In this document: positions 7,650 to 19,071 of the stretch, piece by piece
Layout of the letters: each line of letters begins with the position of its first letter
Numbering within the stretch: position 1 is the first letter of the stretch
Source of the DNA: Brevibacillus centrosporus
Lineage (GTDB): Bacteria > Bacillota > Bacilli > Brevibacillales > Brevibacillaceae
DNA: 64,000 bases
Direction of reading: 5' to 3'
Assembly (NCBI RefSeq): GCF_003710815.1
Contig: NZ_RHHP01000003.1
Location: forward strand, 186,001 to 250,000
Translations under genes and position numbers: made by a program
Notes under the pieces: model-generated
The model's input: the letters and a program-made list of their open reading frames with translations, nothing else
Databases searched by the model: none
Told to the model about the DNA's origin: nothing

Positions 7650-9245
7650 ATGGTTTTCGCTCGCAAAAAAACGAGGGTCAGCCTCTTGACCCAAATGGTC
7701 CTGCTCATCTCTATCGTCGTTCTCATCAGCATGGGCATCGGGACCGCTCTCTTTTCCTTCATTTTAGATGATATTCTGGATCGCTACATCGGACAGCAAG
7801 CTATGACGGTTGCCAAAATGGCCGCCATGGATGATGACATTATCGCCGCTTTTGAGAAAGAAGATCCCTCGCGATGGATCCAGCCTCTCGCTGAAATGAT
7901 TCGGACCACGACAGGCGCCAGCTATGTGGTCATCGGCAACAAGGAAGGCATCCGCTACTCCCACTACGATCCAGATCAAATCGGATTACCGATGGGAACG
8001 AGTAACGATCCTGTCTTTCTCGAAAACCGTTCCGTCATTTATCGCGGCTCAGGTATTTCTGGCCCTGCGATCAAGGCAAAAACCCCTATTGTCAACAGCA
8101 AAGGAGAAACCATCGGCGTCTCATCCGTCGGCTTTATTATGAGTGACGTCGAGAAACGGGTGGCGGAATATAAAGAAAGAGTCGTGGCCTTCTCCATGCT
8201 GCTTCTCATCGTAGGAATCATTGGCGCGATTATCATCGCCCGGCGAGTGAAGCGATTGATTTTTGGACTGGAGCCGGAAGAGATCTCCTTTTTATTCACG
8301 GAGAAAACAGCGATACTCGAATCCATCCGGGACGCTACGGTCGCTGTCGATATGCAGGGCCGTGTCGTGTCTATGAATAAGCGCGCCCGTGCTCTCCTGC
8401 AGGAAGATTTGACGCTGGGCAAACCCATCTCCAGCCCGCAAATTCGGGACATCATTCACACCATCAATCGAAATACACAGGATATGAACCAGAAAATTTT
8501 GCTGGGACACGAGATCTTTATTACGGATTACTCTCCCATTTTGAGCAATAACGAGGTCAGAGGTGTCGTTTTCACTTTCCGTCCGGAGTCCGAAATCGAA
8601 CAGCTCACAGAGGAGATCACGAAAATCAGCTCTTTCTCCGACAATATGCGGTCACAAAATCACGAATATTTGAATCGTTTAAACACCATTTACGGGTTGC
8701 TCAAACTCAAGGAATATGACAAGGCTTTGGAGATGATCACGGATGAAGTGAAAGAGAGACAGGATATTCTCGCCTTTCTCATGAGTTCGGTACAGGAGCC
8801 GTTCATCGCTGCCTGTCTGCTCGGGAAAATCAACCGCTCGAAAGAACTGAAGGTGTCATTGGAAATCGATCAGGAAAGCCATCTCGGGAATGTTCCCGCG
8901 CCGATCGATCCCAAAATCCTTGTCACCATACTCGGCAATGTGATCGACAATGCGATGGAGGCTGCGCTTGCAAAAAACTGCTCCGATGCCATGGTACACG
9001 TCTCCTTTACCGATTTGGGTCAGGACATTATTTTTGATATTGAGGACAACGGTCCTGGCGTTCCTGCCGATATGGAATCCCGCATTTTTGAAAGCGGTGT
9101 TACTACAAAGCCAGGCGAAAATCGCGGGCTGGGTCTCGCCCTTGTCAAAAATTCGCTCGTACATTTGGGCGGTCATATTGTGATCGAAAAAAGTGATCTG
9201 GGAGGGGCTCGCTTCTCCATCGTCGTACCCAAACAGAGAGAGTAA
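7650..9245 (+). CDS. Sensor histidine kinase, CitA/DcuS/MalK family
   Basis: Membrane sensor for a di- or tricarboxylate, 531 aa. Helix 1 spans about residues 11-38, followed by an extracytoplasmic PAS-like ligand domain to about 175 with the typical end GETIGVSSVGF. Helix 2 spans about 180-198, followed by a cytoplasmic PAS near 215-310. The phosphoacceptor box SQNHEYLNRLNTIYGLL has its His near residue 338, then come the N box (DNAMEAAL) and G boxes (ENRGLGLALVKN). The ATG at 7650 has AAAGGTGG seven bases ahead; a TTG six bases earlier is less well placed. It is followed after 20 bp by its response regulator. Length and layout match B. subtilis MalK/DctS/CitS; which ligand is sensed is not decided. 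Confidence 0.94.
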   Translation: MVFARKKTRVSLLTQMVLLISIVVLISMGIGTALFSFILDDILDRYIGQQAMTVAKMAAMDDDIIAAFEKEDPSRWIQPLAEMIRTTTGASYVVIGNKEGIRYSHYDPDQIGLPMGTSNDPVFLENRSVIYRGSGISGPAIKAKTPIVNSKGETIGVSSVGFIMSDVEKRVAEYKERVVAFSMLLLIVGIIGAIIIARRVKRLIFGLEPEEISFLFTEKTAILESIRDATVAVDMQGRVVSMNKRARALLQEDLTLGKPISSPQIRDIIHTINRNTQDMNQKILLGHEIFITDYSPILSNNEVRGVVFTFRPESEIEQLTEEITKISSFSDNMRSQNHEYLNRLNTIYGLLKLKEYDKALEMITDEVKERQDILAFLMSSVQEPFIAACLLGKINRSKELKVSLEIDQESHLGNVPAPIDPKILVTILGNVIDNAMEAALAKNCSDAMVHVSFTDLGQDIIFDIEDNGPGVPADMESRIFESGVTTKPGENRGLGLALVKNSLVHLGGHIVIEKSDLGGARFSIVVPKQRE

Positions 9246-9265
9246 GGAAAAAGGGGGTATCTACC

Positions 9266-9973
9266 ATGTCTGATCAACCTATTACCGTTATGATCGTAGA
9301 AGATGACGAAGTAGCGGCCAAAATCTATGAGCAATTCACGCTCAAGCTGGAAGGATTCCAGATCATCGCCACGGCCTCTACTGGAAAGCAGGCGTTGGAC
9401 ATGCTCCACGTCGTCACTCCTGATATGCTTCTCTTGGACATTTTCTTACCGGATATGAACGGCATCGACCTTTTGCGGGAAGTTCGCAAGCATTTTCGAG
9501 GTATTGACGTCATCATGATTACAGCCGCGAATGACGTGGAAACCGTCCGTGAGGCAATACGAGGCGGAGCGTACAGCTATATCATTAAGCCGATTATGAT
9601 CGATAAATTCATGTCGACTCTGGCGCAGTATGCGAGCACCCGGAGCCAGCTTCAGCAGCATACCACCATGGATCAAATGGCCGTCGACAAGCTGTTTACC
9701 AAAGCTTCCATCACGCCAGCTGCCAGAACAGCCGAGAACGTCACCACGCTCCCGAAAGGAATCGACAAGCTGACGCTCAAGCTCATTCGCGACAAGATGC
9801 AGGTGACGGCGCACAGCGTCAATGCCGATGATTTGGCGGCACTCGCTGGCATGAGTCATTCGACTGTGCGCAGATATCTGGAATTTCTGGTCTCCATCAA
9901 TGAGGTTACCGTGGAGACATTTTACGGAACGGTCGGTCGACCGGAGCGAAAGTATCGTTGGGCAGGTGCGTAA
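9266..9973 (+). CDS. Response regulator, CitB/DcuR/MalR family
   Basis: Transcription factor of 235 aa paired with the kinase upstream. Receiver domain with acidic pair Asp13/Asp14, phosphoacceptor Asp58 (LLLDIFLPDMNG) and the conserved Lys in YIIKPI. A linker is followed by a C-terminal helix-turn-helix (DDLAALAGMSHSTVRRYLEFLV). An AAGGGGG box precedes the ATG. This domain order belongs to regulators of citrate or C4-dicarboxylate uptake. The nearest carboxylate transporter genes in the window, tctCBA, are 10 kb away and point the other way, so the target is not certain. Confidence 0.94.
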   Translation: MSDQPITVMIVEDDEVAAKIYEQFTLKLEGFQIIATASTGKQALDMLHVVTPDMLLLDIFLPDMNGIDLLREVRKHFRGIDVIMITAANDVETVREAIRGGAYSYIIKPIMIDKFMSTLAQYASTRSQLQQHTTMDQMAVDKLFTKASITPAARTAENVTTLPKGIDKLTLKLIRDKMQVTAHSVNADDLAALAGMSHSTVRRYLEFLVSINEVTVETFYGTVGRPERKYRWAGA

Positions 9974-9980
9974 GAAGAGT

Positions 9981-10027
9981 GTAAGGGCAGTCTTCCTAAG
10001 TGACTGCCCTTACATGGGGTTTTTTCT
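9981..10027 (+). terminator. Terminator of the two-component operon
   Basis: A 12-bp perfect stem, GTAAGGGCAGTC (9981-9992) with GACTGCCCTTAC (10002-10013), is followed by TGGGGTTTTTTC. It may also act for the convergent DMT gene. Confidence 0.85.
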
Positions 10028-10042
10028 TCTATTTTCTTTCTG

Positions 10043-11005
10043 TTATCTAGCCTGAAGCTTTCCTTCCTCTTTTCTGGCAGCCGTTTGATTCTTCCGGGCG
10101 CCCTTGCCGCGAAAAATCGTGATTATCGCAACTGCCGCGATAATCAAGGCCGCCGCGACCCACGACTGGGTAGACAGCTGCTCATCCGCCAGCAGCCAGC
10201 CTAAAAATACGGCGACGATCGGATTCACAAAAGCATAGGTGGACACAAGCGAAGGCTCTGCGTTTTTTAGCAGCCAAATATACGCCGTATAAGCGAGAAT
10301 CGAGCCAAATACGATTAAATACCCGAGGGCGACCCAGGAACGAAGGGATATTTGCGTAACATGCAGCTTCGTCCAATCGTCGAGAAACAGGGATGTTATG
10401 CTGAGCAGAATTCCCCCTACAATCATTTGCAGGGCAGTCGACATCAAAGGAGATGCGGGGAGCTTTGCCGTACGGGAATACAGGGACCCAAACGACCAGC
10501 TGATCGAGGCAGCCAGCAGCACGATAATCCCAATCGTATCGGCACCTTTACCTTCCGAGCCACCGGGGTGGACCACCAAAACAGCGACGCCCGCGAGCCC
10601 AACCAGGATTCCCGCCATCACTCCGCCCGACGGTTTTTGTCTGCTCCCTCCGGCCCAGTTGAGCACCAGAATCCAAAGCGGGACTGTCGCCACCAGCAAG
10701 GAAGCGATCGCAGAGGGCAGTCTCAGCTCCGCCCAGGCGACGACGCCATTACCTCCAAGAAGCAGCAGCGCCCCCACAATACCCGCACCTTTCCACTCGG
10801 CAGCACTTGGCAGTTCGGCTCCCTTCAAACGACTGAACAGGAAGAGAAACACACCAGCCAAAGTGAACCTCACCCCTGCCATAATAAAGGGCGGAATCGA
10901 TTCAATGGCAATTTTCATGCCGAGATAAGTGCCTCCCCAAAATAAGTAAACGGTCAGCAAAGCGATCGTAATGGCAAAAAGCTTCGTATCCTTTTTTCCT
11001 GTCAT
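10043..11005 (-). CDS. EamA/DMT family transporter (RhaT/YdcZ type exporter)
   Basis: Ten-helix inner membrane protein of 320 aa made of two EamA repeats, the first opening with LLTVYLFWGGTYLGMKIAI and the second with SWSFGSLYSRTAKLP. Such proteins usually export amino acids or other metabolites. The C-terminus is basic (KGARKNQTAARKEEGK). It lies just downstream of, and in the same direction as, an Lrp-type regulator gene (22 bp), which in this family often controls the adjacent amino acid exporter. The substrate is not predictable. Confidence 0.9.
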   Translation of the reverse strand: MTGKKDTKLFAITIALLTVYLFWGGTYLGMKIAIESIPPFIMAGVRFTLAGVFLFLFSRLKGAELPSAAEWKGAGIVGALLLLGGNGVVAWAELRLPSAIASLLVATVPLWILVLNWAGGSRQKPSGGVMAGILVGLAGVAVLVVHPGGSEGKGADTIGIIVLLAASISWSFGSLYSRTAKLPASPLMSTALQMIVGGILLSITSLFLDDWTKLHVTQISLRSWVALGYLIVFGSILAYTAYIWLLKNAEPSLVSTYAFVNPIVAVFLGWLLADEQLSTQSWVAAALIIAAVAIITIFRGKGARKNQTAARKEEGKLQAR

Positions 11006-11027
11006 CGCTTATTTTCCACCCTTGCTT

Positions 11028-11480
11028 TCAAATTTCTTTCCACCCATCTTCATACATGGTTGACAAGATAAAGGTCGTCGAGGTTTCCAACACTTCTTCA
11101 TGCTTGACCATTTCATCTATCAGATTCGTGAGATCCTCCGGTGCATTCACGCGCACCTTCAGCATCATGCACCACTCCCCTGCGAGTCTCTGGCATTCCA
11201 CGATCTTGACGTTTGGCACCTGCAGCTCCACGATCTTCCCTGCCATTTCCTTGAAGTTTTGACATCTCGCTTTCACAAAGATCAGCACCTTGATTTTTTG
11301 CTCCATCAGTCTCCAATCGATGATGCTGCGATATCCTTTGATCACTCCATTCTTCTCAAGCTTGCCGACCCGCTGATGGACAGCCGGACGAGAAATGTGC
11401 AAGATCTTGCTGATTTCCTCATGAGACAGTCTTCCGTTTTCCTCGAGCAGCTCCAAAATCTTCAGATCCACGTCATCCAT
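11028..11480 (-). CDS. Lrp/AsnC family transcriptional regulator
   Basis: A 150-aa regulator with an N-terminal winged helix (MDDVDLKILELLEENGRLS, then ISKILHISRPAVHQRVGKLEKNG) and a C-terminal RAM/ligand-binding fold with the signature VKIVECQRLAGEWCMMLKV. The open frame extends 36 codons upstream, but AGGAGGGATCAGCG immediately before the ATG at 11480 fixes the start, and the family always begins close to that residue. Co-oriented with the DMT exporter gene, so probably its amino acid-responsive regulator. Confidence 0.93.
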   Translation of the reverse strand: MDDVDLKILELLEENGRLSHEEISKILHISRPAVHQRVGKLEKNGVIKGYRSIIDWRLMEQKIKVLIFVKARCQNFKEMAGKIVELQVPNVKIVECQRLAGEWCMMLKVRVNAPEDLTNLIDEMVKHEEVLETSTTFILSTMYEDGWKEI

Positions 11481-11776
11481 CGCTGATCCCTCCTGTGGAA
11501 ATAGTAACACAATTCCGTCATTATGAAACCATTCGTAATCGTCAGCCTTTAAACTCAAACGAATCGTAAAAAACAAGCAAGATTTCAAATAAAAACGTCA
11601 AAATCCCAGTCGGATTTCCGCTTAACGATTACGGATCGTTCGCCGTCATTGGTACAAATAGCTGCCCTGCTGCTAAATCGAACAGCGGCTGCCTAAGACC
11701 TAAAGACACTGTCTTAGACAACCGCTGTTTTCTTGCACGATTTTCAACCTCATGCCTTGAAGAAGGGAGATGAGCC

Positions 11777-12334
11777 CTACTCTTTTCCATCCCATTGATA
11801 AATGAGCTGCACCACGCCAGAGGAGAACGTTCTGGCTTCAACCTGTTTGAAATTCAACCTCTTTTTGATATCCATAAACAACGGTTTGCCTTCTCCCAAA
11901 ACAACCGGGTGAACAGACAATCTAAATTCATCTACAAGCCCTAGGCTGATAAAGGTTGAAATGAGGCTCGATCCACCGTACAGCCAGATGTCTTTGCCAG
12001 GCTTGTTCTTTATTTTATTTACTTCTTCAAGAATGTGATCGTTCATAAAAATGGCTTTATCCCCAGTCCCTTTTTGCGTCCTGGAAAACACGTATTTCTC
12101 CTTGCTATGAACGACTCTCCAGATTTCTTTTTCCATATCGGAATGTGCCGGCTCCGGATGAAATTGTCCCCATAGCTCATAGCTTTTTCTGCCATAGAGA
12201 ATCGTATCAATTTGATGCAAGAACGAAAGAAACCCCATCTCCTCGTCCATCATGCACCAATCCACTTCTCCATTTTTTCCTTCAATAAAACCATCTAACG
12301 TAACGGCTACATCCAAAATGATTTTCCGTGCCAT
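11777..12334 (-). CDS. Dihydrofolate reductase-fold protein (RibD C-terminal family)
   Basis: NAD(P)H-dependent reductase-fold protein of 185 aa, of the YwjB/YyaP type. Landmarks are the N-terminal strand KIILDVAVTLDGFIEG, the NADP-binding segment DTILYGRKSYELWGQF, and DIWLYGGSSLISTFI near residues 110-125, followed by HPVVLGEGKPLF. The frame is open 14 codons further, but AAGGGGAACAACC precedes the ATG at 12334. True folate-reductase activity is not expected; substrates of this family are mostly unknown. Monocistronic, divergent from the decayed ger locus. Confidence 0.88.
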   Translation of the reverse strand: MARKIILDVAVTLDGFIEGKNGEVDWCMMDEEMGFLSFLHQIDTILYGRKSYELWGQFHPEPAHSDMEKEIWRVVHSKEKYVFSRTQKGTGDKAIFMNDHILEEVNKIKNKPGKDIWLYGGSSLISTFISLGLVDEFRLSVHPVVLGEGKPLFMDIKKRLNFKQVEARTFSSGVVQLIYQWDGKE

Positions 12335-12382
12335 GGTTGTTCCCCTTTTCATTGAGCTACCACCCATTCTAGCCATTTCAAT

Positions 12383-13750
12383 ATGCCAGCTGGTGGATCT
12401 GCACTAGCCAAGGAGGGGGGGCAGAAGAATTCGGCCTGCCTTAGTCCCAAAATGGTCCAACTGAAAAGTGATATGCAGAAGGCGTGGATCGACCATACGA
12501 TCTGGACGAGAAGCTATATTGTCAGCGTCATGTCGAATCGTCCAGATGCGAAGGACGTATTGGATCGGCTTTTGCAGAATCAGCAGGACATCGGGAATCT
12601 GATCAAGCCTTATTATGGGGAAGAAGCCGGGAATAAGCTGTCTGAGCTTTTGAGAGAGCAGATTCAAATCGCAGGGAAAATTGTCGCAGCTGCCAAAACG
12701 GGCAATCAGGCGGATTTGAAAAGCCTGGATGCAGATTGGCATAGAAACGCTGACGATATCGCCAAATTTTTAAGCGCCGCGAACCCGAACTGGCCGTTTA
12801 AAACAACACAGGATATGTTTTATACACATCTTCAATTGATCACTGAACTGGGGAACATCGAGATCGATGGAGTTCTTGGCAGCAGCTACGTCGAAGAGTT
12901 TCTCGATCATTCTCGTTTCTCACCTTTTCCCCAAGTACAGTATACGGAACGGCCAGACGTCGTTTCGGCCGCACTTTTGGAAGGCCGGGTCGCTATCATT
13001 GTCGATGGTACGCCCATGGTGCTGCTCGCACCCGTCACGTTATGGATGCTGCTTCAATCAGCTGAAGATTACTATCAACGGTATATAGCGGGAACATGGA
13101 TTCGGTGGATACGTTACTTGTTCGTATTTATATCCTTATTGCTTCCTTCGGTATATGTTGCGATTACGACGTTTCACCCGGAAATGATCCCTCCTAAGCT
13201 GCTCATGACCATTGCCGCTTCACGTGAAATTGTCCCGTTTCCCGCATTGATTGAAGCCTTTATTATGGAAATTTCTTTCGAAGCCTTGCGGGAAGCCGCT
13301 GTACGTATCCCCAAATCGATCGGTCAAGCCGTATCCATTATTGGGGCTTTGATTATCGGCACAGCTGCTGTCCAGGCTGGGATCGTTTCCGCAGCCATGG
13401 TCATCATCGTCTCTTTTACGGGTATTGCTTCGTTTATCATCCCTCACTTTGATCTGGGTCTGTCTATTCGCTTATTACGCTTTCCCATCATGATCTTCGC
13501 GGGGTTGTTTGGGCTTTTCGGCATCATTTGCGGTCTGCTTTTGATCTATATTCATCTCATCAATCTACGGTCGTTCGGAATGCCCTATCTGGCACCCATG
13601 ACACCTTTAATCATAGGTGATCTTAAGGATACGTACGTAAGGGCTCCCTGGTGGTACTTGCGCAAAAGACCTTCCACTGCTGGAAAGAACAAGATCAGGC
13701 AAGGAAGCAAAAAAATCCAAGAGACTGAGCGAGAGGAGGATGGCGATTGA
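12383..13750 (+). pseudogene. Chimeric, truncated gerA: foreign N-terminal domain fused to the GerA membrane part
   Basis: The frame encodes 455 aa in two unrelated parts. Residues about 20-153 (LSPKMVQLKSDMQKAWIDHT to YTHLQLITEL) look like a small secreted Bacillota family, often annotated as acetylglutamate kinase-like, but without its signal peptide. From about 154 (NIEIDGVLGSSYVEEF) the sequence is the second half of a GerA-type germinant receptor subunit, including TERPDVVSAALLEGRVAIIVDGTP and the membrane domain. The GerA N-terminal domain (about 200 aa) is missing. The first ATG has no ribosome binding site, and an in-frame stop lies 30 bases upstream. The junction is in frame. gerC and gerB behind it are also broken, so this is best read as a deletion fusion in a decaying operon. 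A misassembly is the alternative. Confidence 0.75.
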
Positions 13751-14860
13751 GCACGATTCTACCTTGGCGTGTGGCTATGCTTTATATCGTTGCTTTCCTC
13801 TCCTGCTTCGGATTGACTGGATGCTGGTCGTCTGTAGAATTGAATAATCGAAGTTTTGTACGCATCATTTTCTTAGATAAAGTCAACGATGGGGTCGAGG
13901 TCACCCTCTCTTTCCCCTTAGCCAACCGTCTCATTCCTGGACAGTCGGGTGGAACTGGTGAATTAACCGGCAAGCCTTATACTACTGTAACCAAGACTGG
14001 CCATGACATCGGTGAAGCGTATCGCCTCATCCAGTCCGATCTATCTCGTAGAATCACCTTTGGTCAAACAAGCGTCGTGGTAATCGGAAAGGAATTTGCC
14101 AAAGCCGGGATCAGTCAGGTTCTGGAATTCATTTCTCGAGAACCGCGGTTCCATATCAATACCAACGTGTATATCGCACCTGGTAAAGCAAAAGAAATAA
14201 CGACGATCCCCATCATCTTTGAACGCTTTCCTGTAGATATATTGCTCGCCTATAGTAGAGAGCTTGTGACGCTCGATACGACAGCAAAGGATTGTTTGGC
14301 TGCTTCTTATTACGGTGGCGACATGTTAATTCCCATGCTAAAAGTCGAAACCAAAGCCATCCCGAGCGAAAAAAAACAGGTACAAAACTGGCTGGGAACA
14401 GACGGAGCAGCCATTTTCAAGAACGGAAAACTGGTGAATACTCTCACGACTTATGAAATGAGGGGGGCTATGTGGATTCTAGGGAAAATGAGGGACGCGG
14501 AGATTACGGTAATCGCTTCAACTGATGGCAAACCACTCGATTTTATGATCAACCAATCCCATTCCAAAATAAAGCCAATCATCGAGGGAGATCAAATCAC
14601 GATACACATTCATTGCAAAGCGGATGCTTCCTTGATATCCTCGCAATCCACCATTCCATTGCAAGATCCGGAGCAAATTAAAAATTTGGAGGACAGCCTT
14701 GAAGAATTGGTAAAGATTCGGATCAAGAAAGCCATTGAGTCCTCGCAGAAAGTGGGTGCTCGTGAAAATCGCTCCTCATGTAGAGATCACTATAAAACGG
14801 CTGGGAACCACTAAAAATCCTATTCGCTTCCATCCAGAAGAGTCATCATCAGGGGGTTGA
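13747..14860 (+). pseudogene. gerC-type germinant receptor lipoprotein, internal deletion and frameshift
   Basis: Ger(x)C subunit of a spore germinant receptor: an N-terminal lipoprotein signal (lipobox GLTGC, then WSSVELNNRSFV) and the GerAC fold. The start is a TTG overlapping the gerA stop codon, with AGGAGG seven bases ahead. The frame is normal to about base 14760 (KKAIESSQKVGA). The expected segment before the C-terminus is then missing, and the family ending (VEITIKRLGTTKNP) continues in another frame, up to a TGA at 14858-14860. The annotated-looking 355-aa product therefore has a nonsense tail. Loss of roughly 20-30 codons plus a frame change is the simplest explanation. Confidence 0.75.
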
Positions 14861-14861
14861 A

Positions 14862-15095
14862 ATGATCATCGTAGCCATGGTATTTGCAATCATCTTTGGG
14901 TATGAGCTTCGCTATCTACATCATCAAAACCGAAAAAAGCGAACAAAACGGATCGTCGTAGGGATGGTACTTTTCTGCTTTCTCAGCTTTGAAGCCCTCT
15001 ATTATTTTCGGGATTCTTTCCAGTTTGCCAAAGTAATTGAGTATGTTTTTCACCCGATGGAAAAGTTCATTATTTGGAGAGGCGAAAATGAATAA
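14862..15095 (+). CDS. Small membrane protein inside the ger locus
   Basis: A 77-aa protein with an N-terminal membrane helix (MIIVAMVFAIIFGYELRYLH), a very basic loop (QNRKKRTKRIVV) and a second helix (VGMVLFCFLSFEALYYF). An AGGGGG box lies about six bases before the ATG, overlapping the original gerC end. Its 3' end overlaps the gerB start codon region, so it belongs to the operon. Similar small two-helix proteins occur between gerC and gerB in some Paenibacillaceae receptor operons. The frame is intact, unlike its neighbours, but with all three receptor genes broken it is unlikely to have a partner here. Confidence 0.6.
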   Translation: MIIVAMVFAIIFGYELRYLHHQNRKKRTKRIVVGMVLFCFLSFEALYYFRDSFQFAKVIEYVFHPMEKFIIWRGENE

Positions 15096-16061
15096 GGAGC
15101 TGGGGCAAGTATCACAATCACAGCTTTATATGTTGTTCACCCAGTACCTTTTTACAACTATGCTTGGCTTTCGCTTGACCGCTTTGGTAACGGAGGCAGG
15201 TTTTTCTTCATGGATCCCCCTCCTGATCGGAGCAATATGTGGTCTTGCCATTACCTATGTCTCCTTTCGAGTGGCCATAAAACGCCCAACCGCTTTCTTT
15301 GCTACCTATGGCAAATACATTGTTGGAAAGTGGCTGCACTATCCTCTCATCACCATCATGATTTTTACGAGCTTGTTCAGTGCAGCTTTCGTCTTGCGCG
15401 AATTGCAGGATTTCCTGGTCGAGGTCTACCTTCCCGAAACACCTGATTGGGCGGTTACAGCGCTTATTAGCATTTGTATTGCCTATGCCGTCCGTTCAGG
15501 CGTGCATGCTATCTTTCGGTGTGCGCAAGGGATCTTCTTCTTAACCATCCTCGGAATGCTGATGATACCCGTATTCGTCGTCCGTGATATGAATTTCCAA
15601 ATGACCATTGCATTTTTTCAGCATATCCAGCAGGACAAACGTTATTCATCATCTTGACTAGCCTCATTTCAACCTTGCTCGTATTTGGACCACATTTAAC
15701 AAGTGAACTGATTTACCCCGAGCTAGAGCTCATTCGTTTCATCCGAGCAGGTTCTTTTCTGGAGAATCTGGATCCTGTCCTGATTGCAGTGTGGCTCACC
15801 AGCCTTTTTATTAAAATCAGTTTGTTCCTCTTTATATCTGTGATAGCACTTACTCACAGCTTTTCCTTACAGGATCACAAACCATTTGCTCTATCCATGA
15901 CAGCCATCATGGCGGGACTCTCTTTATTCATGGCCAGATCTAAAATGGAACTTGCTCATTTGACCAATCACGGTATGGTAAGCCTTCTTTTGGTAGCGGA
16001 AGTCATCCCTGTCCTTTATTTTGTTGTAGACTGGACGCGTACAGCTTTGACTAAACGGTGA
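15088..16061 (+). pseudogene. gerB-type germinant receptor permease, internal deletion and frameshift
   Basis: GerB subunits are amino acid permease-like membrane proteins of about 365 aa. Here the first part runs from MNKELGQVSQSQLYML to DMNFQMTIAFFQHI in one frame and ends at a stop at 15655-15657. The second part (LISTLLVFGPHLTSELIYPE, then ELIRFIRAGSFLENLDPVLI) continues in another frame from about 15645. The segment normally between these two parts, roughly 40-60 residues, is absent, so this is a deletion with a frame change and not a single base error. The start has GGAGAGGCG before the ATG. Confidence 0.8.
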
Positions 16062-16076
16062 AAGCAGACCATGTCG

Positions 16077-16111
16077 AAAAGGCACCAGCCGCAAGATGGC
16101 TGGTGCCTTTT
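16077..16111. terminator. Bidirectional terminator between ger locus and rph
   Basis: AAAAGGCACCAGCC (16077-16090) and GGCTGGTGCCTTTT (16098-16111) form a 14-bp perfect stem with a 7-base loop. A-run and T-run flanks let it work in both directions for the convergent gerB and rph genes. Confidence 0.85.
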
Positions 16112-16196
16112 CAGAGATATTACCACCGCTTACCTCCACCCAATGTTTTACTACCGGTTCTCCATGACAAAGGCTCTTTCTTGATGTATTCAGCCA

Positions 16197-18824
<2,628 letters not shown>

Positions 18825-18850
18825 CTAACCATTCAATTGAGAAAAAGCAT

Positions 18851-18879
18851 TTGACACGAGGTTGCCGGCATGATACAAT
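18851..18879 (+). promoter_or_regulatory. Near-consensus sigma-A promoter without a downstream gene
   Basis: TTGACA (18851-18856), 17-bp spacer, TACAAT (18874-18879). It points away from rph, into a 70-bp stretch with no open frame that ends at a hairpin plus T-run. Confidence 0.6.
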
Positions 18880-18885
18880 TAAAAT

Positions 18886-18955
18886 ATAATATGGGATAAA
18901 TGTTGTAATTTTAACAAAACAGTCGTATTTCGATTATAGCATCGTGACTGTTTTT
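18886..18955 (+). ncRNA. Putative orphan small RNA
   Basis: This would be the transcript from the promoter at 18851-18879. It is AT-rich and has no start codon with a ribosome binding site. It ends in the stem AAAACAGTC/GACTGTTTT (18916-18924 and 18946-18954), which encloses CGAT/ATCG, followed by a T-run. No known RNA family is recognised. Expression is untested, so this rests only on promoter plus terminator logic. Confidence 0.35.
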
Positions 18956-18966
18956 ACGCTATAGAA

Positions 18967-18995
18967 AAGAACCTGGTAAAGCTGCCCAGGTTCTT
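18967..18995 (+). terminator. Second hairpin downstream of the putative small RNA
   Basis: AAGAACCTGG (18967-18976) pairs perfectly with CCAGGTTCTT (18986-18995), followed by CTTTGATTTT. It could be a back-up terminator for the plus-strand transcript. Confidence 0.5.
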
Positions 18996-19024
18996 CTTTG
19001 ATTTTCGTTGCCATTCGGCACAGC

Positions 19025-19061
19025 AAAAAGCCCCCACCGTATGGCTAAAAGGTAGGGGCTT
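19025..19061 (-). terminator. Terminator of the methyltransferase gene
   Basis: AAGCCCCCACC (19028-19038) and GGTAGGGGCTT (19051-19061) pair with one G-U on the minus strand and are followed there by TTTTTG. Confidence 0.8.
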
Positions 19062-19071
19062 CTCTCTTTTT

